This document shows, one piece after another, positions 1 through 10,802 of a stretch of 47,605 nucleotides of DNA. Position 1 is the first letter of the stretch. Each line of letters begins with the position of its first letter. The notes below the pieces were generated by a model that worked only from the letters and a program-made list of their open reading frames with translations, made no database searches and had not been told where the DNA came from. The DNA comes from Gnomoniopsis sp. IMI 355080 (Eukaryota > Ascomycota > Sordariomycetes > Diaporthales > Gnomoniaceae), in contig JAPEVC010000259.1 in the NCBI GenBank assembly GCA_027946555.1, forward strand, positions 1 through 47,605, written 5' to 3'. Position numbers and translations under genes: made by a program.

Positions 1-2067
1 GGAGGGGAAGGTGTGGACGGGAACCCACGTCTAACAGAGCGGCGAGAGTACGGATCTGGGACTGACGACAGGGAAAGCGTTGTTGCAGTCGAGACACGAT
101 CAGACCAGACATTGTGGGCGGAGATAGCCAGCAAGGTTGGGGTTGGGATTGTTTTGGCGTGGGCCGTTACCTAGGCAGGTAGATCTACTATGTACTACAT
201 AGTATGAACGGACTAAGGCTGCTAGGTACTGGTAGATTGGCTGTATTGGTAAATACGGAGTGGGCGCGGACGGAGTCGCGGGGATGGAAATCGGACCGGA
301 GGCGAACAAGATGTTGGTACGGAGTGCCCAGGACGGCAATAGAAAAAGCTCGGAGAGTGACTGACTGACGCGTGCAGCAGGGTCCGAAACGCGCGTGGTC
401 GTGGAGCCCATTGGGGATCAAATCATGGCACGGACCAAAGGTCCCAGGCCCGAGGCCTGCGAACGGTCTTGTGTGCCTGTGCGGCGGAAGTTGCCGTGTG
501 AGCTGTTCTGAATCAGGGCTGATAGATCTTGGCTGCAGGTTGACCGGCCCTATCGACTCAGCATGCGATTTTGCATGACTGGGATTCCCACGGGCCGAGG
601 AACAACCGCACAGCCCGCGAGGAAGGAGGGGGTTTATTGAGTTGCAGTGGAGCGTAGAGCCTAGAGGGCCCGTGGGGGGGGGGGGGGTTCAACTGGAGCG
701 GAGCGAAACTTTGCATACCTGCCCACCTGGTAGTACAGTCAGTACCTAGGCCTGTACAGTAGTACCCTGTCACCTGCCACCAGAGGCAAGCGTCAACAAA
801 ACTGCAGTTGCAACTTGGCGCAGACTGGCAGATGATGGGGGTTAATTAAGTACCTACCCACTAAGAGGCGCCGTCACCACTCTGTGGTACAGCCTGTACA
901 GCATGCAGCACATTGGAATTCGAAGATCTGCTTCGCTTGGGTAGGAAGCGATTGGCGAGGAACAATCAATCGACGATCCCATGTGATTGCAAATACTATG
1001 TGCCAGACAAGTATGTTTTCTTTATTTTCCCTTGATAATCTCCGATGTGGCACGCCGGCACGCGTACTTGTGTGTGGGACAAAGCTACTTCGGCAGGCCC
1101 AGCGGGTACCTACTTGGATGGGACACATTGATTGCGCTTGATGCATCACTTGCAATAAATCTCGAAATCTCGACAGTCCATTTCATCGCGCGATACATGC
1201 AGGGGGAGCCTGCGTTCGATACGGGGCCAACTCTGTTTTCTCTTGTCTCGGTGTCGGTGTTTTTTCCATTCCCCTCGCAAGACCACCTGGCATCTATCTG
1301 CCTAGGCACGCTGGCACGGCAAGGTGGGTGGGTAAGTAGTCCGTGGTAGTCCGTCCAGAGAACCTTGGAAAAAGAACAAGACAGGATAGCATGTCGGTGG
1401 CCCTCTGCCAGGACCAGGACAGGGCGTCGAGACTAAATATTGGACGGGCCACAGTTCCCATCATTCCCAGTACTCGACTGCACCTCGCCTCACCTGGTCC
1501 TGTACTCCGTCGGCCAGCGCGGCCATACAACCCAGTGGAGATTACGACCTCCTACCCAAGGTACCCTACCTACCTGGGTGCCTATAGGTATACACATACA
1601 ACAGCTTGCAGCTTGCCCTTACGCATACTTGAGCCTCACCTGGCATCTCACTCAACATTTTGGGTCACCAACTCAGCTCTTCTCTTGCTTGACGATCCCA
1701 ATTGCCCTTTTAGCTCCCGTTGTCCCTCCACAGCCCTTCGGCAACCGGCAATCGGTATCGAATAGCTTCCTTCACACCCACTGACTGCCCACCTACGCAG
1801 CCAGGCAGCCAGGCTCGAATTCGAATCTGCTTGTCGTCATCGACTACGCCAGGCCCGCTGCGCCCGAGTGCTCGCTTGCTTGCTTGCACGCCCTCACCAC
1901 TGCACACCCCCACCGACGCTCCTGTGTCCACAACTCACCGAGCGTCTTTGTGCTTCGCACGATTCCTTCCCCGTCCTCCACGCTCCGTAGTGACAGGTGA
2001 CACGTGACGAGGACCAAATACCGAGGGCGCTCTGCTCGGCCAGCTCGAATGCCCTGGCCATCCTATC
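1..2067. other. Intergenic region upstream of the Zn2Cys6 gene
   Basis: I see no convincing gene here; the open frames are short, overlap on both strands and lack recognisable motifs. The stretch holds many TAGGTA, CCTAGG and GTACC words, for example near 168-232 and 1557-1590, and a run of 14 G at 674-687. From about 1690 to 2060 the DNA is rich in C and T on the plus strand, which in filamentous fungi is typical of promoter and 5' leader sequence. This segment probably contains the transcription start of the gene that follows. Confidence 0.6.
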
Positions 2068-3795
2068 ATGGTCGTTCCCAATAGGGACGGTGACCCTCGT
2101 CAACAAGAGTCTGTCCCGGGCCCAATGCCACCTACTCCACCCTCCGACGAAAAACCCTATCATGCAAAAAGACCGCATCGCAAGTCCCGCATGGGCTGCC
2201 GGAATTGCAAGACACGCAAGGTGAAATGTGATGAAAAGAAGCCCAGCTGCCGCAATTGCACCTTGCGCAAGGAGGCCTGCCTCTATCCGCCCGCCTCCCA
2301 TTCCCACTCTCCCTCCGAATCTCACTCCTCTGAAGGGGCCGCATCACGTTCCACAACCGGCTCGGCTCTGCCTTCAGCTCCAGCTCCAGCTCCAGTCTCA
2401 GCCTCAGCCTTAATAGCCCCAACTTCCGGCTCGGGCTCGGGCCATGGTTCCGCTGCTCCCGTCCGACCTCCGACCCTGACGCCCACCGTCTCCTTTACAG
2501 CCCTGTCAGCCGGGGCTCTACGTGTCTTCCCTTCTCCAGTCACTCCCTCGGTATCATCCGCGTCACCTCTGTCACAGCGCGCCGCCGTATCACCAGCGAC
2601 CTCCACAGCACTATCGCTAGCTCGAAGATCGCCAGTGTCTCCACACGACGGCTCTCGCCGTCAGTCTCACGATGCCTCGTCCTCTAGTGAAACGGATATC
2701 ACTACGGAGCTGGTCATTGTCGACGAGCCTCCCTTCAAATTTGGTGGCGCCGATGAGTACGACATGAAACTGCTGTGGTTCTATACCACAGAGACCTACG
2801 CCTCCTTCTCGGTCGAATATGGCAAGATCCCTTTCATTGACCGCATACTCAAGTCTACCATCCCCAAATTCGCCTTTCAGAGCCCTTTTCTCATGGACTG
2901 CATTTTGGGCCTTTCTGCACTACACATGCAGTCCCTCAACCTATCGGTACCCCAGTCTAAGGCCATCTCCTATCGAGCAAGGGCCTTTGCTGGATACCGC
3001 CAGGCAATCGAAAAGGCCGACCCCAAGGACTTTCCGGCCCTTCTGGTCTGCTCTCTTCTGTTGACCGCTGTGTCGTCAGAACTGTTTAGGGAGGCTGATA
3101 CAAAGCCCCTTTACATCATAGATTGGATGATTGTCTGGCGTGGTATTGGGCTCATCTTCGATATCATACCTGTCGAAACTCTGTACAATGCTGGGCTGGA
3201 GAAACTCTTCTCGCGGCCAGCCTTTGACCTGAACCAAGCAGCTTTGCACATACCAAACAATCTACTTTTCATGGTCTCGTCCATCAAGGAGGGAGACGAC
3301 GAATTTGCCCATAAGAGCGCGTACTATGATACACTCAAATTTCTCGGTGGTGTCTATTGTGAATTGGAGGCTGGTTTCAGTCCCGTTCTCAGCTTGCGCA
3401 TCATCACCTGGTTTACCTTTTTACCAAAACCCTTTGTCGAATTTGCTCGAAACCACCGTCCGAGGGCTCTTGTCATCTTGGCCCACTACCTAGCCTTTCT
3501 CAAACTCGTGCCAAATGTCTGGTGGTTGGCGGGAGTAGGCGACCGAGGAATTCAAGACATAGTTGACACTCTGGGTCAGGAGTGGCAATCGTTGCTTAGC
3601 GTTCCTGCCGCGGCGATGCAGCTGTCGGACAGAGTCGAGTTGGCCAAACTCATCCAAGGCAATCACGCATGGGAGCCCTCGACCGAGAAGGCATCCATCA
3701 CACCGCCAATGGCCATAGTCAATAATGAAGGGGAAGAGGTCGCTTATGACCAGCAAAGGGGATGGGTGCCTCTGTTCCATGCTGCGCGGTCTTAG
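2068..3795 (+). CDS. Zn2Cys6 fungal transcription factor
   Basis: A single-exon gene for a 575-residue binuclear zinc-cluster transcription factor. The DNA-binding cluster is complete: Cys44, 47, 54, 61, 64 and 71 give the spacing C-x2-C-x6-C-x6-C-x2-C-x6-C, preceded by the basic stretch KRPHRKSR. A Ser/Pro/Ala-rich linker covers about residues 75-215. The rest (about 225-575) is helical and resembles the fungal-specific middle domain found in UPC2-like regulators; the N-terminal layout (PPTPPSDEKPYHAKRPH) fits that group too. The ligand or pathway cannot be told from sequence. A second ATG at 2125 (giving 556 residues, starting MPPTPPSDEK) lies nearer the usual start of such proteins and may be the real one. 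No biosynthetic genes flank it, so a pathway-specific role is not supported. Confidence 0.9.
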   Translation: MVVPNRDGDPRQQESVPGPMPPTPPSDEKPYHAKRPHRKSRMGCRNCKTRKVKCDEKKPSCRNCTLRKEACLYPPASHSHSPSESHSSEGAASRSTTGSALPSAPAPAPVSASALIAPTSGSGSGHGSAAPVRPPTLTPTVSFTALSAGALRVFPSPVTPSVSSASPLSQRAAVSPATSTALSLARRSPVSPHDGSRRQSHDASSSSETDITTELVIVDEPPFKFGGADEYDMKLLWFYTTETYASFSVEYGKIPFIDRILKSTIPKFAFQSPFLMDCILGLSALHMQSLNLSVPQSKAISYRARAFAGYRQAIEKADPKDFPALLVCSLLLTAVSSELFREADTKPLYIIDWMIVWRGIGLIFDIIPVETLYNAGLEKLFSRPAFDLNQAALHIPNNLLFMVSSIKEGDDEFAHKSAYYDTLKFLGGVYCELEAGFSPVLSLRIITWFTFLPKPFVEFARNHRPRALVILAHYLAFLKLVPNVWWLAGVGDRGIQDIVDTLGQEWQSLLSVPAAAMQLSDRVELAKLIQGNHAWEPSTEKASITPPMAIVNNEGEEVAYDQQRGWVPLFHAARS

Positions 3796-4909
3796 AGCAA
3801 CAAGGTTGCGGCCTCCGTTCTCAAATATATACCGGATTCCTTGCCATAGCGGGGCGAAGCGAGTCCGTGCTCGCGATTGAAACATCATGTTGAGCCCCCC
3901 ACAGATTAATGGAAGAGCCACTGGGGCATCAGCTATGGAATCCATCGCATAGCAGCGAAGTCCGTCCCTGGTCGGCCAAATCGGAATAATCGTTCGTCCG
4001 TCATTAGGGACGAGAAAGGTTCCATACCGTTAGGATCTGGCTTCTTCGATGATGTTATATACAGATGAATGATCTCGGAATCAATTCTGCACACAAGGAT
4101 GTATGTTGGACCAAGTTTCAGCCCCTCCTTGTCCTCCCAGACCATTCGGCGTTTGCGCCGACATATATATTCAGTGCCTAATGTGGTAACAAGTAATATG
4201 CGCGCAACTTCGAATCTTGAGACCCACGCCTCACTCACTGCGTGTCAAACGCTGCTCGTGTTTCCATAATGTGCTGACAACACTTGCTTAGACGACTGGT
4301 CGGCAACATGGGCTCGAAGGTTCCATACGTTGTACCCTACTCGCGGCCCATACTTACCTTCCTGCAGGCTGTGATGTGGTCTTTATTAGTCATTCAATCC
4401 AAAGTTTGAGACAAGACGACGCTGCTAAACCGCTACCGACCGGAGTTATGATATTCATCTTTCAAGTCGGAGTTTCGCCACAGCAAATCTGTCGACGCAA
4501 CCAAGCCGTGAACAACATGCTATGTCACATCACCGACAAAATTGAGTGCAGGCAGAAAGTGCTGGCAACTATTCGCAACGAATAAGTACATAGAAGCAAC
4601 AGGCCTGCCTGGTTAATTCCCTGCAAGAGGGAGTGGGACCACTGAGGTCGGCAGCACAACCACATCGAACAATCGGCGCTCTACTCATTGCGGATGGCAC
4701 CATAATCATCAGACATAGTTGATATTAGAGACCCTATGTAATGTCAAAGATGTCATCGCCAGCTGGAATACTTGAGTACCCTGATTACGCCGCCCCAAGA
4801 ATCTACAGTGAAACATCTAGAGAAAAACCCCCATCATGCCATCATGAAGCTTTACTTTTCTTCAGCCAGAACGCCGTGCCTCTGCTCCCGAAACTCTCAT
4901 CACACTGGC
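3796..4909. other. Convergent intergenic region
   Basis: The Zn2Cys6 gene (plus) and rvb2 (minus) converge here, so most of this 1.1 kb should be 3' untranslated and spacer DNA. Only short open frames without motifs are present, the longest on the minus strand at 3933-4238. I see no RNA gene or mobile element. Confidence 0.55.
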
Positions 4910-6483
4910 TCACGAGGTGGTGTCCATCTTGTCTCCGGCAATGGCGGGTGTGTTCCCATTAGCGTCTGTAGCATTGCCATTGGCCACAGAAAAGTCGACA
5001 GTGCCGTCCAGACCAATGAGTCTCGCCTCCGAAGCGTGTACAAAGCTGACACTTCTGGCCGGATCGTAAAACAATTTGAAGCTGCGCTGAACATCATCCA
5101 CACTGACTTGCTTTGCACGCCGCTTCGCAGCGACTAGTTGTGAGGTTGTGATCAGATTGCTGGCATACCGCAGACCGGCCTCGGAGCCAATCTTGGTCAA
5201 CAGGGCGAGCGCATCCGGAGACAACTCGACCTCCTCCTCCGTGGCGCGGATCGTGAGGATCTGCTTGATCTCCTCCGGGCCATAGGCCTGTGTTTGGATG
5301 ATCGAGACTCGGTCCAGGAAGTCGAGTGGCAGGCCATGGGGGCTCTTGTAATCGGTACCGCGGATTTTGGACAGGCCTCGATTGCTCGCCATGATGACGA
5401 TGGGAGCCAGGTCGTCCTCGAGTGCGCGGTTGATGTATGAGAAGCACTCTATGTCCAGCATGTGGACCTCGTCGACAAATAAGACACCCGGCACGATCTC
5501 TGCCTTGCCCTCCTCCTTCCACTCGCCCACCTTGGTATTGATCTGATCCCTGATCTCGCTGCGGATCTCGCCTGTATCTCCAGAGAAGAGCGCCAAGAAG
5601 CCTTGTGTCCGCGAGTTGATGACATCGATCTCGTGGAGAGTGACGGTGTGCACCACTTCTTTGCGCTTCTGCAACTCGCCGTCCGGGCATTGGAGAAACT
5701 TGGTGTCGACGCCCATAGCATCGTAGTCGCGTGACCGCGCGTAGGACCGGCCGAGCTTGGTGATCTTGCCAGAGGATTTGTCTATCGATATGATGTCGCC
5801 AGCCATGACACGCTCTTTGGTCATTGCGTCAATCATCTTGGCGCCCATATCGTAGATGGCCTCCATGTCTGTGGTCTTGATGGTCAATTTGCCCTGCTTG
5901 GCACCGCCGGTGACACTCCGGTCGATCTGAATCTCAACAACCTCGCCCTCCATGATCTCACTCTCCTCCTTGATTCGCACGCCGATAGACTTCCGGAAGG
6001 CCTGGGTGAGAGCCTCGGTCTTTGACATCTCGAGGGAGAAGATCTCGGAGGAGGACAGAGATGTGAAGGGAACGTCCGGGCCGAGAGATTGTGCCATTCC
6101 CATGGCGATGGCGGTCTTTCCTGTGCTGCAAACAAGTCAGGAAAGCAGGTCATCAAGCCCAGGCAAAGAAGGCAACGTACCTTGGCGGCCCTGCGATCAA
6201 ACAGGCGCGGCCCGCGATCTTTCCCTGCTTAATCATCTCGAGTATGACGGCGGCAGCCTTGCGGGCCTTGGCCTGACCAACAAGACCTTGAGATGCATCG
6301 CGGGGCTCTAAGGTGTCGGCGTCGACGCCGAGACCGCGAATGTGGGAGTGGGCGGCAATCAAATTGATGCCGCGGAGCTCTTTGCTCTCCGAGACTGTCA
6401 CAACGGGCTGGATCGCGTCGCGTTAGCACGAGGTTGGGAAGGGATCCAGAAGGAAGAAAGTTCAAGCCACATACCGCAGCCAT
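4910..6483 (-). CDS. rvb2: RuvB-like AAA+ ATPase 2 (Rvb2/reptin)
   Basis: Three exons on the minus strand, join(4910..6125, 6181..6407, 6475..6483), give 483 residues, the usual size for Rvb2. Exon 1 is only ATG GCT GCG. Both introns have standard ends (gtatgt...ccag and gtacgt...gcag). The Walker A motif GPPSTGKT falls at residues 76-83 and is split by the second intron inside its Ser79 codon. The Walker B motif DEVH lies near residue 300. Between them is the OB-fold insertion (domain II) typical of RuvB-like proteins. The C-terminal AAA+ sensor region ends in a short Asp/Thr-rich tail. By family knowledge the protein forms a heterohexamer with Rvb1 and works in the INO80 and SWR1 chromatin remodellers, box C/D snoRNP assembly and the R2TP co-chaperone. 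It is divergent from the coiled-coil gene at 7240. Confidence 0.97.
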
Positions 6484-7239
6484 AATGTAGATAGCCTCGT
6501 AGCACCAGGGGCGATTGGAAAAAGCCGTGTGCTGATTGTTTGTGAGGTTGCACTGGCGAGAGACTATGTTGAAGCTTGAACAGGCAGAGGGACGTTTGCA
6601 ATTTCGCAGTCGCAATTGCAGCATTCGCAGTCGCGCTATTGCAGCTCACTGTCAAACTCCACTTTGAAATTTAGCAGACGGCTGGACTATCTCAGTGGGC
6701 GCAGGCCAGCTGCAATTAGTAGCCAAGGTACTTAGGTACTTACCTAGGTACCCCCTCTTCGCGAACTTGGCGCGAAAAGCTACATACACGACTACTTAGG
6801 TACCTAGTAGGAATTCCTCGACCTACTATAGTACTTACTCATGTTACGTACCTTTACGGAATACCTGAAGTGGAACTACAGTACATACCTGGGTAGGGAA
6901 GTGCGCGTGCGCGTGCGCTTTCGGAAAGCCCGACCTACAACTACACGCGTCACAGAACTGCGGGCACATAACTCAACTTGCTACCGAAAAAGAGTGAGTT
7001 CCGCGCTGGTGGATGCAGCCACACACACATATCACAGGTCCACTGCGCGTGCCTGATCTTGGCGTCTTACCCAAATATACTTTATTTGATTGACACCGTC
7101 TGCCACAGAGCGGCAAGCAGGAACGAGACCAACCAACCCTATTGGCCGTTTGCTTTTGTCCTTACATACTCCTAGGTACAGCTGCTGCTCCAACAGGCAG
7201 GCACGCCCACCATATTGTACCCTCCACATTCCAAACACC
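6484..7239. promoter_or_regulatory. Bidirectional promoter region, rvb2 / coiled-coil gene
   Basis: This 756-bp gap separates two divergent start codons, so both promoters must lie here. It contains a dense set of TAGGTACC-type palindromic words around 6725-6850 (for example ACTTAGGTACTTACCTAGGTACC) and an alternating CGCG/GTGCGC stretch near 6900-6920. No TATA box could be assigned with confidence. Confidence 0.5.
6725..6850. repeat. Clustered TAGGTACC palindromic words
   Basis: Several overlapping copies of TAGGTACC, CCTAGG and GGTACTTAC occur within about 125 bp. Such palindromic words are frequent in the intergenic DNA of Sordariomycetes, and others occur in 1-1600 of this window. Their function is not known to me. 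They could be binding sites or simply a compositional habit of the genome. Confidence 0.5.
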
Positions 7240-9105
7240 ATGTCCGACAATCGCTACCGACCAGGCGCCACTCGTCGGCATTCAGACAGGAGGAGCCCGG
7301 AAAGTCCCTACGAAACTTATTTTGAGAGGCCTTCTGCGCCTCGCAGGGACTCAGACCGTGTGTCCGACTACCCAGCAGACCGTTACCGAAGCTCGAGGCC
7401 TGCTCCCCGGGGCGGTGATTCCTTTTCAGATCCAAGGCGATCTGCACCAGACGCCCAGACCCGCTCAGACTTGCGAGATACCTCTGTCACCACTACCGTC
7501 AACATGGATTCAGGTAGAGCTGATAGGGTTCAAGCAGAACTTGCAAAACAACTTATTCTGCTGCACGAAGCACAATTCGACCGGGGCAAGCTAATGAGTA
7601 AGAAGGATCTTGTCCTAGAAGGTTTCCGCCAGAGGTTGGCAACCTACGAGAAGCATGGAGGGAGGAATGCCCATGAGCCAGCTGTGGTCGAAGCCTGGCG
7701 GAAACACCAGGATCACTTCAAGCAGGAGGAGGACAAGTTTGAGAAGGAGTTGGCTGTGGTTGAAGACAAAATCAAGGACGCGGCTAACAACTATGCCCGT
7801 CTCTTGATCAGATCCTTGCCCGTCGACGAGCTTAAGGAGCGTCAATTCATCGACGCTGCGAAGCTTGAACTAGCAAAAAGGTCCGAGCCAGCTACTACCT
7901 CCCCCATCGACGATCGCACCCATAAGCTGGAGAAGCAAATGGCTTTCGTTTTAGACTCACAGAAAGCTCAGGAGGCGAGCTGCATGAAGCTTATGAAGGA
8001 GAACGAGGAGCAGCGCGAACGCCTCGCCTTGTATGAAGCACAGGCTGCTGAAGTAGCCGCTTTGAAAAGTCACCAAGAACATCTACAGCAACAGCTACAG
8101 GTTCAGCTCAAGGATTCTCGAGATGCGGAGATTGAGATCTTGAAGCAGGAGAAGGAAGCACTGAAGTCTCAAGTATCAGCTTTTCAAACGCAACTAGCCG
8201 AACTCGTGGAACGGATCGATTCAGAACAAGCACATCTCAGTAAATCCTTGCAGGAAACCACAACTCAGCTCAAGACAAGCACAGCATTGCCTTCCGATTC
8301 ATCAGAGCAGATCAAGGCCGTGGAGACGCAAGTCAAGGCCTTAGATTCCCAAATTCAAGAGCACGATAAAGTCTTCAGCAATATTGATGCTGAGGAGTAT
8401 GCTGAGACTGTGACTAAACTAATCAAGTATCCGGATTATCCGGAACTCAAGAGGCTTATGGATAGTCAAGAAAGTGAGATTGAACGTCTTAGTCAGGGAA
8501 CGAACGGTCTAAGTGGTGAGGTAGCGAGCGTTAAGCTCGAGCTTAACAGAACATCGAAGCGCCTTACCACCGTCGAAAACCGGGTAGACCTGGGATTTAG
8601 AGAGTTCTCAGACCAAGTCATCGAGACTTGTGGCAACGCAGTGCAAGGCCTCAAAGACAGGATTGAGAAGTTGGAAACACAGTCTGAAGCTCCTACTACA
8701 GTTGAAGATCTTCAGAAACTGCGAGACGACCATAACAGGATGGAGAACGCGCTCGGACTATTAAGGAATGAGGTTCGCCAGGCTTACAATGCTCAGGAGA
8801 TGATGATTACGGCTTTGGACGAGCAATTCAAAAACATCTCGACTTTAGACATGGCGAACATCATTTTGGACAATCTCAAGAGACTGCCCACTACTTTAGT
8901 TCCATTGGACATGCAGAACCTCCACGAACGATTGGTGGACCTGGAGAGCTTCCGCCAGGAGTATATCCGGCGCAGTACACATTTCGCCAAAGACTGGGGC
9001 GACGACCTACAGAAGATCATCGCAACCAACCGAAGCCTTGCCGAGGATGATGATGGGCTAGAGCAGCCAGAAGAACCTCAGAGAGTGGAGGCAATGAGAG
9101 GGTGA
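7240..9105 (+). CDS. Uncharacterised coiled-coil protein
   Basis: An uninterrupted 621-residue reading frame. I start it at the ATG at 7240, in good context (CACCATGTC); an upstream in-frame ATG at 7090 would add 50 residues that look like leader sequence. Residues 1 to about 85 are rich in Arg, Ser, Asp and Pro and look disordered. From about residue 95 to the end the sequence is rich in Glu, Lys, Gln and Leu with heptad-like spacing, broken near 210-225 and 335-350. This suggests several long coiled-coil segments, as in structural or scaffold proteins. No enzyme motif, signal peptide or membrane segment is visible, and I do not recognise the family. The absence of introns and the long frame make it a real gene. 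Confidence 0.85.
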   Translation: MSDNRYRPGATRRHSDRRSPESPYETYFERPSAPRRDSDRVSDYPADRYRSSRPAPRGGDSFSDPRRSAPDAQTRSDLRDTSVTTTVNMDSGRADRVQAELAKQLILLHEAQFDRGKLMSKKDLVLEGFRQRLATYEKHGGRNAHEPAVVEAWRKHQDHFKQEEDKFEKELAVVEDKIKDAANNYARLLIRSLPVDELKERQFIDAAKLELAKRSEPATTSPIDDRTHKLEKQMAFVLDSQKAQEASCMKLMKENEEQRERLALYEAQAAEVAALKSHQEHLQQQLQVQLKDSRDAEIEILKQEKEALKSQVSAFQTQLAELVERIDSEQAHLSKSLQETTTQLKTSTALPSDSSEQIKAVETQVKALDSQIQEHDKVFSNIDAEEYAETVTKLIKYPDYPELKRLMDSQESEIERLSQGTNGLSGEVASVKLELNRTSKRLTTVENRVDLGFREFSDQVIETCGNAVQGLKDRIEKLETQSEAPTTVEDLQKLRDDHNRMENALGLLRNEVRQAYNAQEMMITALDEQFKNISTLDMANIILDNLKRLPTTLVPLDMQNLHERLVDLESFRQEYIRRSTHFAKDWGDDLQKIIATNRSLAEDDDGLEQPEEPQRVEAMRG

Positions 9106-9981
9106 AATTGGGTCAGGTTGGATGAGGACGGGATGGCTGGTGTTTTACAAACAAGCATGCTGGTGTTGATGAGTTGATTCGAGGGAGGGTGAAATGGCGA
9201 GAAGGCCGACTCTTGGCTCGTTTTTAGTATGATAGATACCCTGAAATAAAGCTCTTCGATTACTCAGTGAATATATGCGAAGCATCAAGTATATGCCCTG
9301 AACATAGTGCGAATGAGTAGCTAAGCCTTTCAGAGGGGTAGTGCACAAAATTGGCTATACGGGCTTCCCAGACCATACCTAGCATCTGAATAGTGTGCCG
9401 AAACAGCAGCGTAAGGTCCATTTATTAGTCTTGAAGTTGACAGCACCACCCTTCCGCGTATTCGTTACTGTATAGCATTCACAGACCATCATAGGAGATT
9501 CGCCATCGCGTAGACGAAGAGTGATTAGTCTGAAGATGTAGTATTCCGTTGGGGCTATGAGACTCTCAAATCCGTATGGCCATCGTGCCTCCAGCCATAG
9601 CCTCCACAAACGGCAATAAACAAATCTCTGAAAACCAGGAGCGAAGTACGATCTCGCGTTTCGGCGTAGGCTCGTATACCACCCCTATGCATCTCCCCGA
9701 ACGAGAAAGCAGCGCAGATGGGTCACCAACTCTGAGTTTTGCTCAAGCTTTCCATCCAAGCCCAAGTCACATCGTTCCCTCCATGAAAGAAACCAGCACA
9801 GTCCAGCGACTATCAAGAGGCCAGCAGCCGAGAGCAGGTGATTATCTTCAAAGTCTGGAGAGAAGGCGCGCATGGTGCTTGATGGTAATGCCTGGATGCC
9901 TAAACGGCATCGTCGTCGGAATCCTCCCTAATAAAGATTCAGCCTTGCTTTGGGAGGTTTAATCGCAAAGGACGGGTAGAC
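9106..9981. other. Convergent intergenic region
   Basis: The coiled-coil gene (plus) and the first Myb-like gene (minus) converge across 876 bp. I see no coding signal. The plus-strand frame at 9576-9962 has no motif and no matching gene structure. The region should hold the 3' ends of both transcripts. Confidence 0.5.
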
Positions 9982-10533
9982 TTACTCGTACTTCTCGGTC
10001 TTCACGAGCTGCTCGTCGCCACCAGAAACAATGAGAGCGGAGGCAGTTTTCTTTCCGTTGGCGACCTTCTTCGAGGGGGTAGCCTCAGCGTCCTCGTCGT
10101 CGTCGTCGTCAGCGGCCATAGCGGCCTTGCTCCGCTTCTTGCCACGCGGGGTGTTGGGTTTCTTCTTTTGGGCAGAGCCGCCGTCAGCGGCGCCGGTGCC
10201 CTCTTTGCGCTTGAGCTTCTGAAGATGCTGGCTGAACAATCATGGTGATTAGCAAATATGTAGTGGGAGAGCAAGGCGGTGCAAATGAAAGTCAAAGAAA
10301 AAGCAGTCTGAGAATCGCAGTTTCCCAATTGAAAAGGTGCAATGGAGAATGCTTGATTACACTCGGTGTGAAGCGGCTTTGACGGTGACAACGACGCCCA
10401 GGCTCTCTTCGAGGATTTCGACAGCTTTTCGCAGGGTGTTGCCCTTAGGCTCGCCGACCGCCACCAGGCAGGCCGCGTAGAGATCACGCTCGGCCTCGGC
10501 AGACCACTTGAAGCCTTTCTTAGGCGTCTCCAT
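9982..10533 (-). CDS. Small Myb/SANT-like protein (module A)
   Basis: Two exons, join(9982..10231, 10361..10533), give 140 residues. Exon 1 holds the first part of a Myb/SANT-like module beginning KWSAEAERDLYAA (Trp10). The intron (gtaatc...ttcag, 129 nt, phase 2) falls just before the QHLQKLKRK motif at residues 59-67, which would end the third helix. The tail is basic (KKKPNTPRGKKRSK, a likely nuclear signal), then an Asp/Glu run, and ends with VKTEKYE, which contains a SUMO-consensus VKTE. The start has a strong context (CAACATGG). Alternative: a splice acceptor at 10547 keeps the frame open 5' of this ATG and could join module B at 10807, giving a three-module protein of 270 residues. The stop codon overlaps a possible GTAAGT donor, so a further 3' exon is not excluded. 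The role as a DNA-binding regulator is inferred from the module. Confidence 0.72.
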
Positions 10534-10802
10534 GTTGATGCGATGGCTGCTGATAACTATGTATGATGGAGAAGATGGTTGAAGAAAGTGGCAGGTGAAT
10601 ATGTACTGAGGATAGATGAGTTGAAGTTTGCATGAAGTTTGTGTGGAGGAAAAGAAGGGGAATTTTCGCAGCTGGAAGAATGGATGATACTGTTGGGTAA
10701 TGTTGTATCGCAAAAGAGGGAACAAGTATCAAAGCCACACCTGCCGTTGCTCGAGAGACGGAGGGTTGTGATGGTAATGAAGGAGGGAATAGGAAAGAAA
10801 GC

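Noticed and set aside
674..687. Homopolymer G or C runs (also 18093-18103, 23860-23870, 47267-47276)
   Set aside because: Runs of 10-14 bases in non-coding DNA are ordinary and length may be a sequencing artefact; no feature depends on them.
3933..4238. 101-codon minus-strand frame between the Zn2Cys6 gene and rvb2
   Set aside because: No motif, no intron signals, and located where two 3' ends converge.
5094..5690. Second long minus-strand frame inside rvb2 (198 codons)
   Set aside because: It is an out-of-frame shadow of the rvb2 exon; the true frame carries Walker A/B motifs and the family sequence.
2068..9105. A secondary-metabolite gene cluster around the Zn2Cys6 factor
   Set aside because: Neighbours are rvb2 and a coiled-coil protein; there is no synthase, oxidoreductase or transporter gene.
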